From the NCBI RefSeq assembly GCF_905475345.1, contig NC_066600.1, forward strand, positions 3,754,001 to 3,818,000: DNA of 64,000 bases, written 5' to 3'. The translations under genes and the position numbers were made by a program. The notes beneath the pieces are model-generated. The model saw nothing but the letters and a program-made list of their open reading frames with translations, had not been told where the DNA came from and ran no database searches. How positions within the stretch are numbered: position 1 is the first letter of the stretch; every line of letters starts with the position of its first letter. This DNA comes from Vespula vulgaris (lineage: Eukaryota; Arthropoda; Insecta; Hymenoptera; Vespidae). Below, piece by piece: positions 53,981-63,852 of the stretch.

Positions 53981-55925
53981 ACTTTTACTTCTATTTCTTT
54001 TTCTTTTTCCTCTTGGAAGCTTTCGACGAAAACGAAGGACAAACTTCCTCTATGAGTCCCAACGGAACTTTCTAACGACGATCTTCGAGTGGCTAGCAAA
54101 GATAAAGACACGTATCCGCAAAATCGGCAATGTTGTTCCTTCAGTATCCACCGGATACGTGCCGATGGAATGCAAATGTATGTAAAGTGTGCGGCTCGCG
54201 CCAAAACCTTCGCCGGTCGATTGTACTCTTAGTGGGCCATTAAACACCTCCTCGACGACTGCAACCTCCTTCCATCGGTCTCTCTTTCTCACTAGCCGAC
54301 TTAATAACCAACCTCTTTACAGTTTTAAGAGATTCGTTCGAAAGTGTTCGATGAGTGTTTTCCAAATCTTTTTCTGTTATTTTTGTTATCGTATCCTTTC
54401 GAGTGTCTCTTTAAAATAAATCTGATTTAACGTGAAACTAATTATTTCGCTTTTTGTGCCATTATTATTATTATTATTAATATTATTATTATTTTTTTTT
54501 TATTACGTTTTCGTTTATTTTTAATTATTCGATGATATTATCTTAATGTAATTTTATCTTATTTTTGTATTTCTTTTTACTTAACCTTTTCTCGCTCTCT
54601 TCTTTTCTCTTTTTACTCTAACATATCGTTTATAAATTCTAAAAAGAAAATGGCCAATGTTTTTCACGAAATCGTGACGCGTAGCAGAGTGCTTAAACTT
54701 GGCAAATTTTAAAATCCGACTTTCATTTTTAATTCGTACTTTTTAACGAACGACTCGTACTTTCTGGGTCAACGGAAAAACTGAAGAATCTTAACGTTGA
54801 CTTGCATTTCGCTTTTGAGAATCTTTACGAATTTCTTATACTTAAGTTTCCGTTGATTTCCCCATGCACTCTTTTCCAAGACCATTTAAAAGATTTTTGA
54901 GATAAAACTTTGCAAGAAATTTCACGGATACGCTTCAATTTAGTTCTTAATATATCGTTCAAAGTATCGTCCAAGCAACGAAAGAGGTGCCGAGGAACGT
55001 GTATAATCGTAAAGCTCGAGCTTATCTCGTAACAACAGCCATTAAATTTCTCCTTTATCGTACTGTAATATTACTTACAATTAGTCGACTAGCTTGTCGT
55101 TTGCATGAAATCACCTGTTTCGAAGTCTTTCTCTCTCTCTCTCTATCTCTATTTCTGTCTCTGTCTCTGTGTCTTTTTGATAGCACGATCGAATCGATCC
55201 TTCCCACATTTTGAGTCAGAACGAGAAAGCATCGTTCTTACGAGTTTCACCATTCGAAGATTTATCTTCGAGCATTCGAATGATCTCCCTTCTTTTATTA
55301 CAAGGAAGAACGTCTTGTACGTTATCCAGGAATTTCACAGTCTATCATTCTCAAAGCATTTAAAAGAACCGAGTGTCCTTCTTCTTAGGCAAACGTAATT
55401 CTTCTTTTCCGATCGATTATCCAAAAAAGAAAACGATTCGTCTTCTTCTTATCTCGAAGCTCCGTTGTCGTCATTGTCGTCGTTCGTCGTGGTCCCTTTT
55501 ATCGTCTTACGATAACAAAAGTATTAAAGATAGTTTTCATTTATCGTAGAACCATCTCCTAGCAAGCATCAGAGACATACGTAGAAAATATAATAGAAAG
55601 GAAAAAAAAAGATAAAGATAAAGAGAATAGGTAGTGTACGGGTTCGCGAGCCCGCACGAAATAATAAATCCGTAGCAATTGTTTTCCCGTATCAATAAAT
55701 ATACTATCTGCGGATATGTCGGTTTTTTTTTCAACCGGTTTGCACACGACGTAGTCCGCTCGCAAAGGCCAGAATGGATTGCCCGTCGAGTGATATCTCC
55801 GCGGTATTTGCGATACTCGGGAATATTTCGTATACAGTCCATCGATGCAGTCCATCGATGAAGCTTTTTCCTTTGGTCATAACGGCCAACGTTTTGAGTG
55901 GACTTGTTTCTTTGGGAAAACGAAA

Positions 55926-55958
<33 letters not shown>

Positions 55959-58900
55959 CCCCTTTCTCTCTCTTTCTCCCCTTTTCTCTTCCTATTTCTC
56001 TCTCTTTTGCGTATAACTTTCTTTCTTTTTTGTCAACGCATAAGCTAGCGCGTCCGTTACCGCGAGAAAAAGCTCCGTTCGAGTCCGCTCTTCTTTTCGT
56101 CGACGAGAAGCTATTTGCCTTCCGAACACGTCTTCCGTAACTCAGAGGGAGGACTCCGGCTCGCGATGCTCCGTTCACCGGAGGAGGAGATGGAAGAGAA
56201 GTAAGAGGAGGATGAGAAAGAAGGAGGAGGAGGAAGAGGAGGAGGCGGAGAGAGGAAAAGAGAGACGAGAAGCTATTCAGGAAAGGGTAGCCTCCTTCGT
56301 GACGGGGGAGAAGTTGCTCGCTGAGAGAAGCGTTGAAAACCGTACGTAGTAGCCTCTAGTCTCTTCTTTTTCTTCTTTTTCTTTTTCTTCTTCTTTTTCT
56401 TCTTCTTCTTCTTCTTCGTCCTCTACATTGTGCCATGTTTTCCTCTTTTCTTCCTCTTCTACCTCCTCTCCATACTCTCAGTTACCGGACTGCATGTCTA
56501 CTGGCCATATTCGGCTCTATTTCTCCCTACTGAAAAGCAACTCGATAACGAAATTCCTTCGTCGTCGTCTTTGGCGTAGTATCGTCGTCGTTGCGTCCTT
56601 GTCATCGTTGTCGTTGTCGTTGGTGTTGTTATTGTTGTTGTTGTTGTTATTCTAGAATATTTATTTTTATTTTTATTTCTTTTATTTCTTAGTTATTACC
56701 GTATTTCTTTGCTCGCTATTCCGGTAAGAAAATTTTACTTTTATACTTTTAGATGACGTTATTAAATATCGAAAACTTGTTTTCAATGGATATGGTGACT
56801 TTGCACTGTGTTAAATATTGAATTTGTTCGTTATTTAGTAATGAATAATTTTGATAGATTATTCCGTTTTTCTTTTTCTTTCTCTCTCCCTTTTTTTTTT
56901 GCTCAGATGAATCTCATTTACATAATTCTCAACGATAATTGCTTTGAAAGTTGTGAATGTATAGTAAACGATAGATTTTCATTTTGATCATCGTGAAAAG
57001 TTTTATACTCTTTGGAAGTAAACGTCTATCAAGATGATATTACCCTATAATGATGTTATAGGTTATATAACTCATCTTAGGCATTCGAATTTTTTATTAT
57101 TTCCGATATCAAGCCACTTTAGAACTTCTGCGAGAACTCTTACGACCTTCCTCTCGAAGCTTACCAAAACTTGTAAGAGATGCAACCTGCATCCATTGGT
57201 AGGGACGTGACTACGACGTGGAAGATCAACTAGAGTGTTATTGAAACGAAAGTTTACATACGTTTGTATGTATGTTAGAGGAACAACGTTACTCACAAAC
57301 CTACGTACACCATGTATATCTACTAACTTTAAACAATAACGTTAGAAAATACATTACAAAAGAACATAAACTACTCATTGACTTTTATCGAATCAAAATA
57401 TTTCATCAAATGATTTTAGATATCAGACATTAATCAAAAAATAGATATAAAACATTCGTATTGAAGGTTTTTCTGTAAACATGCCATTCTATTTCGAAGG
57501 TCCATTCGAAAGTGGCAATGATTTCCGATTTCAGGAATCAATCGCATTGCCTCACAAAGGGTACATTCGTGCCCCTTCAGGCAAGCTACGTCGAAGCTAG
57601 AATATTTCGGCTGTTTTGAAATGCAACGGCGCGTTTCATTTGCGAATCTACTTCAAAAGAATACTCGACGATCGACAAACTACGATCAACAAACGAACGA
57701 ATACGTGCTCTACTCTCTTTCTCTCTCTTCTTCTCTCTCTTTCTTTCTCTCTCCCTTTCTCTCTTCTTCTCTCATATCTGGTAACCCCATTTTTGTTTCT
57801 TTTATATTCATAGATTCGTTATTCCTAAGTTAACATTGTCATTGACGAAACAATAATATATTTTTCCAACCATCTCTCGATATAAATAATTTCACTAATG
57901 TTATAATTAAACATTTCAGAGATAATCTAAAATACTTTAACAAACTTTATTCCATTACTCGTCTTCTTATAATCGAATTTTCAACCCTATTTCGTGTTCT
58001 TTCGCTGAAATTTTCGAAACAGTATTAGGATCGAAAATATAAAATGAGAGAGAAATAAGGTGATGAGAAGGTTATCCTAAAATTAGCGGAGATAAATCCG
58101 ATAGCTGCTCTTAGGTTAATTCGATTTTCTTGTAATACTCGTTATACGTGTCTCGTACTTTGTCTCATACTAGTTCACTGAAAAAAGGATAGGATATTGA
58201 CGGCGAAAGAAAAAAGAACGAGAGAAAGAAAGAAAAAAAGAAAGAAAGAAAGAAAAAAGAACGGAAGGAAAAAAGTAAAAGAAAACAAAACAAAAGAAAA
58301 GGAAAGAAGAAAAAGAAAATAAAGTAGGAGGAGAGGGAGGAAAGAAAGTGGAAGTAAAAAAATTTAACGTTAAAATAACGCCAGCGTAGTGTAAAATTTC
58401 GAAAGCGAATTCGAGATCAGACCGACGATTCCAGATTTTACGATTCGATCGTTCGTGTACGGGACAGCCGTGCAAGCGAGTATTCGTGGATGATACCAGG
58501 GCGAACTACCCCTCCGTCCTCTCTTCCCTGAATCGTGTACGTAAACGTTACGAGGGATGGTGGAGTGGAGGAGGAGAAGGAGGAGGAGGAGGAGGAGGAG
58601 GAGGAGGAGGAAGAGGAGGAGGTGAAAAGGGGATGAGGGTAACAGTGATCGGGCAGTATCGAGATAACTATCTATTCGAACGAAGGCCGTTCGTGTTCGT
58701 GCTCGCGTATGAGGGCAAGGGAGGATGTTTCCCTTTCGCAATGTGGTCATTGTTTCAGTACCTCCGGATATCCTGGACTATCCCACCAGTACGGACATGG
58801 AAGTGAGGGAGGGTAGCAACGTGACGCTGCGGTGCGCGGCGACAGGAACACCGAAGCCGACGGTCACGTGGCGTAGAGAGGCAGGCGGCACGATCACCCT

Positions 58901-59007
58901 CTCCAACTGGCACGAGGGTAGGTATTTATTTTCAGCAAAAGGACTCTGACCGCCACCTTCCGTCACCTTCCACCCAATTTACCGTTCCTCTCCGACCTAT
59001 CGACATT

Positions 59008-59049
<42 letters not shown>

Positions 59050-59779
59050 CCTCTCTTGGTCTTTTTCTCTTCACTCTATACTTCCGCTCGTTTGCTCCCA
59101 GCCACCTGCTATCGCCGTTTTCCTCTTCATACCTTCCGTATATTCCAGCTATATCTCCTATCGAGCGTACCGATCGAACGTTTCGATTTTCCTAATAATA
59201 ATACTATCTATTAGACCGTGTTAAGTGCTGACTAGTATCAATCGCGTTTCTTTGACGAAAGTGCATACTTAATGAGAATAAATTAGATATTATATTCTTT
59301 CTTAAGCGAAGCTTTGTTATAAGACAGCGATTCTATCTGACCTTTCTAAGATAATTATAAGGGAATCATTGTATAGGATGTACGTAAAAAGATTTTGATC
59401 TACTTGAAGGAGATCTAGAAACAAGGACACACCACGAAGTCGTCTGTTCTATCACGAAGCGATCATCTCGTTGAGCATCTCGTAATCTTGATAATATTGA
59501 ATCGCGTGCGCGATCGTGTGGATCGGAAGGATTTCGAAAGGAGAACGTAACCATCGATCGTCGAGTTGAACTATGTCGAAAATCGATGGGTTCGCGAGCC
59601 GTGCTTTATCTGACGGGTATCAGTTGGTGAGATCGACTGGAAGGGTGCTCGAACTCTTAATTTCTCAAAGCGGTCTATTATCCGATCCTTTTACCTCTTA
59701 ATTGCCGTTCTACCTCGAGATACTCACTCACTCTCTTTCTCTCTTTAACCTTTAGCACTAGGTGTCTTCGATTCTTTCT

Positions 59780-59831
<52 letters not shown>

Positions 59832-60456
59832 TTTCCTTTTTTTTTTTTTAATGATTGTTCAGACCGTACGCTAACTAATTGTGCATGGAAAGAGCCGAGG
59901 ATGTTCCGTATTGTGTGATCTACGCGAAAGGTCACCCCTTTTCCGTTCTCTTTTCTTTTTCTCTAGTCATTCGTTCGTTCGTTCGTTCGTTCATGCGTCC
60001 TTCCATTTGGAAAACCCTAGGAATTCTTCCCTACAATTCGACGTTCTTTTTCTTCGACCTTTCACAAGGTACTTCGTGTTCCTGGCGCTCGTAGAACGGC
60101 TCCTCGGCTCAGAGGAAAAGGGGTATGAGAACGGAGAAGGAAGAAAACGATGGCTAGGGTGTCGGACCTCGTGTTACTCGCCCGTAAAATATTTTCGCCT
60201 CTACTGTGCGACACCGTACCAGGAGGAACTGCAATATAGGGTGCGAACGTCTACGAGAAACGGAGTGTACCTCGCGAAAAAGGACGAGGTGTTTCGAGCA
60301 TGAAAAGAGAAAGAGGAGGAGGAAGAAGGATATAGAGGTGAAGAGAAGGGAGGAAGCTAGAGTGATTTATTCACCGGATGAATCTTTTATCTTGCTGCGC
60401 TCGGTTTTAAGGAATCGGTTTAAGCATTTGTCGCTTTTTCTTCCTATTTTCTATCA

Positions 60457-60493
<37 letters not shown>

Positions 60494-62967
60494 TCCTCCC
60501 TCTTATTTTTCATCTGGCTCTCTATTTTCATCTCCCCTCCATTCTATTTTCTTTTCTATCGGCCTTCCCTTCGTTTTTACCTTATTTTTTCCACTCTTTC
60601 ATTCGTCTTCCCGCCTTTTTCTTCCTTTAGATCCTGATTCCATCGAAGGATAAGTACCGTAAAATAAAATATTCTTGAATGCGTGTACGTCTCCGGCGTT
60701 CTCGCAGCTGACCTCTTTTATTTCCTTTCTGTTCGAATCGAACGAAAGAAGAAAATTGGATGACGAAACTAAAGAATGAAAAAGAAAAAAAGTGAGAAAG
60801 AAAGAGAGAGAGAAAGAAAAAGAAAGAAAGAAAGAAAGAAAGAAGGAGAAACGATTTCTTTCTACCTATAATGAAAGGAAGAAATATTTGCTTATTTATC
60901 CTGTCGTTAACCTTTTTTTCGAGATCTTAAGGGTTACCGAAATTACTAGATTAATGTTAACGAATATTAAATAATTAAAGTAACGCTCGATTTTCGTGCG
61001 TGTTTACAGAGAATATACATATACCGAGTGCACAGATAGCAATAATGGATATAAATCACGCGGATAATAACGGCGAGGTCTATGCGATCAAACGCGAAAT
61101 AGCTCTCTGGAGTCCCGTACTACCTGCGTGTGCACGTAAAATCGACCTTTTTGTAAAATCGTTCGCGTTCGCGGCTGCGTTTAACGTTGGCGATTTGTTA
61201 GATTACGATATAGCTCATCGTTCGGTGCAGTGCTCGTTCGTAACTACAGAATCTGGAACGATGGTAATGATGATATCGATTGAAAATAGATGTAGAAAAG
61301 CGCGAAAATAAATTTTTTTACTTCAATTAGGTCTTTCGACGTAGGATAATTGAATTTGTAATTATATATATGTGTTTTCGAAAGATATAATATCTTTTTT
61401 ATGCTGAAACGTTTATAAACGTGTTTGTTATTACCGAAGTGTCTAATATTTTTGTATTTTTTAACTAAGTGTTGCATATACAAATACAAACACATACAAA
61501 CAATATTTTCAACTTTTATAATAATCTCCGTTCCTTTAAAAGATGGAAATAATTCTATGAAAATAACTTTAACAATTTCGTTCGTTTTCTATTCTATCAA
61601 TTGAATTATTTATTTTTTTGTAATCCCCTTTTTGTTAAAATAGTAATAATTTGATCTCTGACTTTGACTTATACTAAACTTATAAATATTTGAAAATTTA
61701 ATCGACTCTGACACAGATAATTAATGTATTCCAAATAAAAGTTCAGTTGGGTCAGCTAAAATAAAGTATCATTAGAAACGAATATTTCTAATATTTTTCG
61801 TGACGTAGACAATTTTATATTTACGATTTCCATATTTTATTATCGCAGAAGAAATAACTTGGAATTGTCATCGGCAGAATATCGTACAGATGGATATGTT
61901 ATCTGTTTCAGTAGCGAGTATCGAAGGTTCATATCTGGAAATAACGGATGTCACTCGACTCCACATGGGACCGTACTTGTGCATAGCATCGAACGGAGTA
62001 CCGCCAACCGTCAGCAAGAGGATCGTTCTCATTGTTCACTGTACGTACGAAACGACGAGCCCAAGTCTGCTCTTCATCCAGCATTCCTTACTTTTCCTCA
62101 TCTCCCGTTGCTCTCTTTCTCTCTCGGTTTCAAAGGCAATTTAAAAGCCCGACGACGTGGCCGCGAATCTCTCTTGAGTCGCGGAGCTCGTAATGACGGC
62201 ACTTGGGGCAGACGCCGCAGCGTGAATGGCTGATCCAAAGAAGGAGCATTGTTTCCTCGGTGAGGTTGAAGAACCACCTTCTAAATTCTTCCTGCCTCTA
62301 GGCGAGATTCCGACGTGCAATGTCACCAGCCTGTTCGCTTAAGACTCTCAAAGTCGTTCCTCTCTTAGCAGATTTTCGTGATTTTAATAGATAACTTTCA
62401 GCCGATTGTAATACGAGAGATGTAATTATCTTCTCTTGATTAATCCGACTTACATTTCACAGTTCCGCCGATGGTTTGGATCGAAAAACAATTGGTTGGC
62501 GCGTACGAAGGCAAAGTACTTGTTCTTGAATGCCAAAGTGAAGCTTATCCCAAGCCGATCAGTTATTGGACCAGGCCAACAAACGAGACTATCACTAATG
62601 GTAAGTTTTTGCGATTAAGGTTATACAAAATATTTCATTTTATGATATGTATATATAATATATTCGAAACTTGACATATTTTACTTAATTTTCGCCTTTT
62701 ATTTCTTCTTTCGTCTTTTCTTCCCTAACGTTTGAGGAAAGATACGTCTCGTGGTAAAACGCTCACACGAGTGTCGCTAATGTGGCTCGCTCTAATTACA
62801 CTCTGCACCAACATAGAGACTTTGCTGTAATTGCATCCAAACGCCTTTGCGATAACAGCCGGAGGTTAAGGGCAAGTATAGTGGCGTTATATCTTAAGAC
62901 GCTACAACTACACTCCATTTCTCTTATTGACAATAACTGAATTATTTCATAAGAACGAGGAAAGCTT

Positions 62968-63011
<44 letters not shown>

Positions 63012-63852
63012 CTCTCTTTTATAAATTATACGAAGTTCGAGAATCCATTATCTTGACTTACTTTTTCATTTTCTTAAGTAATTACGAGCTTCTTGATTTT
63101 TTTTCTTAGTATTTTTTCATTCATTTTCCAAAAGACTTTTCTTTTTATATATATATGTATATATACAAATTGTCTTTTATCGGAAAAATGACATTCCATT
63201 CGTTGTTTCGATTAGGAAAGAAAAATTTGATGTAGTTTTTACATTTTTATAACTTATAAACGAAACGAGAAGAAAAATGTCAACTTTACTACGGTAGTAG
63301 CTTTAGTCAAGCTACATTTTTCGATTATTCGTAGTTATCACCAAGTGCCTGTCCTCGTAGCCATTTCGCGGATCACTACGATATAACAAATTAGCTTTTT
63401 AACGAGCGGCGAACGTAATTACATCGGCACGGAAGTTATACGATTTAAATGCGCACGGACGAAGAAGTGCCATCGGGCGTCCGTTCGGTCATAAACTTGT
63501 ACTCTCTTGTTAATTACAAATTATAATCATGATGGCGTTAAAACTGTAAAATCATATTTGATCGCGTTCAAAAGCGCAAAGCGTCGTTTACGCGGATGAA
63601 ATATTTTTACCACCTCTAAAAAAAAAAAAAAAGAAAAAGATGAGTATCATTAAATAATAAAGATCGATTCGTTTTTTTTCTTATGTTTTCTAGACAATCA
63701 CTACGAAGTCGAAACGATATCGAAAGGATATAAAGGATACAAGATGACGATGAGGTTGACTATAAAGTCGGTACGTGTGCAAGATTTTGGATCCTTCCGA
63801 TGTATATCGACGAATTCGCTGGGTGAAACCGAAAGCAAGATCAAACTTTACA
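12520..63852 (+). CDS. DIP: Dpr-interacting protein (DIP)/lachesin-like three-Ig cell-surface protein, spliced, 3' end missing
   Basis: This is a neuronal IgSF adhesion protein of the DIP group. Members are known to bind Dpr proteins through Ig1 and to guide synaptic partner choice. Seven exons join with consistent phases to give 321 complete codons. Residues 1-18 or so are a signal peptide. Ig1 spans about 30-126 (Cys48/Cys109, core Trp60), Ig2 about 128-220 (Cys152/Cys203, Trp164) and Ig3 about 224-321 (Cys246/Cys305, Trp258). Family hallmarks are VAWLRVDTQTILT, GWYMCQVNTDPM, PPDILDYPTSTDM, CAATG, YLCIASNGVPPTVSKR, ECQSEAYPK and FRCISTNSLGETE. Sequons are at Asn35, Asn147 and Asn263. The tail after Ig3 (linker and GPI or membrane anchor) is beyond the window. 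The DYPTSTDM motif suggests the beta/eta/theta-type subgroup, but the orthologue is not fixed. Confidence 0.92.
13189..13262 (+). repeat. CT microsatellite
   Basis: Near-pure CT dinucleotides lie in DIP intron 1, about 600 nt after exon 1. Confidence 0.95.
14020..14080 (+). repeat. GA microsatellite
   Basis: Interrupted GA dinucleotides lie in DIP intron 1, just before a CpG-rich non-repetitive stretch. Confidence 0.95.
16203..16270 (+). repeat. GA/GGGA microsatellite
   Basis: GA dinucleotides pass into GGGA units in DIP intron 1. Confidence 0.95.
20381..20438 (+). repeat. GA microsatellite
   Basis: A GA run in DIP intron 1 is followed by CpG-containing non-repetitive DNA. Confidence 0.95.
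20867..20926 (+). repeat. CT microsatellite
   Basis: A CT run faces the GA run 430 bp upstream. The two tracts could pair as a long inverted repeat in the transcript. Confidence 0.95.
22510..22544 (+). repeat. AAGG tetranucleotide array
   Basis: About eight to nine consecutive AAGG units lie in DIP intron 1. Confidence 0.95.
23037..23099 (+). repeat. CT microsatellite
   Basis: CT dinucleotides lie in DIP intron 1. Confidence 0.95.
24724..24812 (+). repeat. CT and CTTT microsatellites
   Basis: A CT run is followed by a CTTT array within a long polypyrimidine stretch (about 24685-24870). Confidence 0.93.
25060..25149 (+). repeat. GA microsatellite
   Basis: A long GA run with few interruptions lies in DIP intron 1. 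Confidence 0.95.
25581..25646 (+). repeat. Uninterrupted GA microsatellite
   Basis: Thirty-three consecutive GA units make this the longest pure dinucleotide run I see in the window. Confidence 0.97.
26713..26770 (+). repeat. GATAGA hexanucleotide array
   Basis: Repeated GATAGA and GATGGA units carry many GATA motifs. Confidence 0.92.
26878..26940 (+). repeat. GA microsatellite
   Basis: A GA run lies in DIP intron 1, just after the GATAGA array. Confidence 0.95.
27513..27692. mobile_element. Mariner/Tc1-like MITE remnant
   Basis: The two ends form imperfect terminal inverted repeats of about 30 bp. The left end begins TACAGAGTTGGTCAAAAC and the right end, reverse-complemented, begins TACAGGGTGGGCCAAAAG. 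Both continue with TTCCTRGGTGG. The ends are flanked by TA, as expected for a mariner/Tc1 target-site duplication. About 180 bp with no transposase is typical of a non-autonomous element. Near the right end TTTTGGCCCACC is repeated in tandem. The class assignment rests on TIR and TA only. Confidence 0.65.
28501..28685 (+). repeat. Two CT microsatellites
   Basis: CT runs at 28501-28535 and 28582-28685 are interrupted by CTCGAT units. Confidence 0.95.
32487..32528 (+). repeat. Perfect 14-bp minisatellite, three copies
   Basis: The unit TCTCGTAATCTTCT is repeated exactly three times in DIP intron 1. Perfect identity suggests recent expansion and possible length variation. Confidence 0.85.
32818..32925 (+). 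repeat. CT-rich microsatellite with CTAT units
   Basis: CT dinucleotides with TATC insertions lie in DIP intron 1. Confidence 0.93.
35192..35345 (+). repeat. CT-rich microsatellite cluster
   Basis: Several CT runs are separated by short spacers, about 500 nt before DIP exon 2. Confidence 0.93.
35573..35672 (+). repeat. GTAA tetranucleotide array (tandem 5' splice-site motifs)
   Basis: The core at 35585-35632 is twelve GTAA units, and further GTAA units lie at 35573 and 35653-35670. Each join of two units spells GTAAGT, the consensus 5' splice site. The array is about 185-285 nt upstream of the DIP exon 2 acceptor. Confidence 0.9.
35857..35954 (+). CDS. DIP: DIP exon 2, first half of Ig1
   Basis: The acceptor CTGTTACAG ends at 35856 and the donor GTGAGC starts at 35955. 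The exon encodes (E)LPRFGKPLNNLT, then REAIFTCIVENLGPYK. It carries the first Ig1 cysteine and the sequon NLT. It enters in phase 1 and leaves in phase 0, joining directly to VAWLRV of exon 3. Confidence 0.93.
36500..36625 (+). repeat. GGA/GA-rich purine tract
   Basis: A polypurine tract passes into GGA triplets, about 550-670 nt after DIP exon 2. Confidence 0.9.
39316..39380 (+). repeat. GA microsatellite
   Basis: A near-pure GA run with GACA units at its end lies in DIP intron 2. Confidence 0.95.
40292..40337 (+). repeat. TA microsatellite
   Basis: An uninterrupted TA run of about 23 units lies in DIP intron 2. Confidence 0.95.
41270..41340 (+). repeat. AT-rich interspersed repeat, copy 2
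   Basis: This is a diverged match to 7865-7927. It shares GATTTATAAATGA, TTTTATTC/TTTTATC, CTTTACTTATAA and ACTTATTTAT in the same order, with a small insertion in the middle. It lies in an AT-rich part of DIP intron 2. Confidence 0.5.
43126..43275 (+). repeat. GA-rich purine tract
   Basis: GA dinucleotides with GGA interruptions extend over about 150 bp. Confidence 0.92.
43660..43746 (+). repeat. GA microsatellite
   Basis: Interrupted GA runs lie in DIP intron 2. Confidence 0.93.
49018..49071 (+). repeat. GA microsatellite
   Basis: A GA run lies in DIP intron 2. Confidence 0.95.
49843..49941 (+). repeat. TA-rich microsatellite
   Basis: TA runs are interrupted by TCTG and CATA units. Confidence 0.93.
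50055..50131 (+). repeat. ACT trinucleotide array
   Basis: ACT/CTA triplets, partly interrupted, lie in DIP intron 2. Confidence 0.92.
51470..52450 (+). repeat. Degenerate tandem block with TA arrays, unit about 320-415 bp
   Basis: A shared order recurs: TA array, GAATTAT, then CGATTATATTTTAT and ATTAAATAT with TTCAA. The CGATTATATTTTAT element lies at 51701 and 52115, and a variant (CAATTATATTTTAT) at 52431. A second shared piece (ATTATTTAAA with TCGTCTGAAAT or TCGTCTAAAAT) follows the first two. Copies are strongly diverged. Confidence 0.5.
53093..53300 (+). CDS. DIP: DIP exon 3, second half of Ig1
   Basis: The acceptor CGTTTCATAG ends at 53092 and the donor GTAAAA starts at 53301. The exon encodes VAWLRVDTQTILTIANHV (core Trp of Ig1), then DRGWYMCQVNTDPM with the second Ig1 cysteine, and FLEIV. 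Entry is phase 0 and exit is phase 1. The frame stays open past the donor, but what follows is AT-rich intron. Confidence 0.97.
53942..54008 (+). repeat. CTT trinucleotide array
   Basis: CTT triplets lie in DIP intron 3. The reverse strand reads as a poly-Glu run, which creates a spurious open frame. Confidence 0.93.
58562..58623 (+). repeat. GGA trinucleotide array before DIP exon 4
   Basis: GGA triplets, near-pure between 58578 and 58623, end about 135 nt before the exon 4 acceptor. Confidence 0.95.
58759..58917 (+). CDS. DIP: DIP exon 4, first half of Ig2
   Basis: The acceptor ATTGTTTCAG ends at 58758. The exon encodes (V)PPDILDYPTSTDM, a sequon NVT, the first Ig2 cysteine in LRCAATG, and VTWRREAGG with the core Trp. 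The donor GTAGGT at 58918 leaves phase 1, so GAG G plus TA of exon 5 reads Glu-Val as in other DIPs. A second GT at 58922 would shift the frame. Confidence 0.95.
58918..61911 (+). other. DIP intron 4 (3.0 kb)
   Basis: CT microsatellites occur at about 59011-59047, 59786-59835 and 60464-60489, and a GAAA-rich run at about 60800-60845. A TTCG tetranucleotide run lies near 59968-59991. No coding exon is recognised. Confidence 0.75.
61912..62040 (+). CDS. DIP: DIP exon 5, second half of Ig2
   Basis: The acceptor ATCTGTTTCAG ends at 61911 and the donor GTACGT starts at 62041. The exon encodes (V)ASIEGSYLEITDVTR, YLCIASNGVPPTVSKR with the second Ig2 cysteine, and IVLIVH. This is the most conserved stretch of the family. 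It is phase 1 on both sides. Confidence 0.96.
62041..62462 (+). other. DIP intron 5 (422 bp)
   Basis: This is the shortest intron of the gene. Its middle (about 62140-62320) is richer in GC and CpG than the other introns. No exon was recognised in it. Confidence 0.8.
62463..62600 (+). CDS. DIP: DIP exon 6, first half of Ig3
   Basis: The acceptor CATTTCACAG ends at 62462 and the donor GTAAGT starts at 62601. The exon encodes (F)PPMVWIEKQLVGAYEG, LECQSEAYPKPISYW with the first Ig3 cysteine and core Trp, and a sequon NET. It is phase 1 on both sides. Confidence 0.96.
62601..63693 (+). other. DIP intron 6 (1.1 kb)
   Basis: The intron holds a CT microsatellite at 62970-63017, a short TA run near 63147-63164 and an A-rich run near 63619-63640. 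Nothing coding was seen. Confidence 0.8.
62970..63017 (+). repeat. CT microsatellite
   Basis: A CT run lies in DIP intron 6. Confidence 0.95.
63694..63852 (+). CDS. DIP: DIP exon 7, second half of Ig3 (last exon in window)
   Basis: The acceptor TTATGTTTTCTAG ends at 63693 and the donor GTGAGT starts at 63853. The exon encodes (D)NHYEVETISKGYKGYKM, LTIKSV, DFGSFRCISTNSLGETE with the second Ig3 cysteine, and KIKLY. It leaves in phase 1, so at least one more exon encoding the C-terminal linker and anchor must lie to the right. Confidence 0.96.

Larger units (their letters stand above)
53301..58758 (+). other. DIP intron 3 (5.5 kb)
   Basis: The intron contains CTT triplets at 53942-54008, ATT triplets near 54465-54500, a CT tract at 55928-56005 and TTG triplets near 56622-56652. 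A GGA array lies at 58562-58623, only about 135 nt before exon 4. The non-repetitive stretch at 53620-54300 resembles neither its neighbours nor a known gene. Confidence 0.75.

Noticed and set aside
55537..56178. 213-codon reverse-strand open frame, the longest in the window
   Set aside because: Its centre is a translated CT microsatellite (Arg/Glu run), and the rest matches no family. It lies in DIP intron 3.
58725..58758. ATG upstream of and in frame with DIP exon 4
   Set aside because: It lies in the polypyrimidine and acceptor region, and a start there would lose the signal peptide and Ig1.
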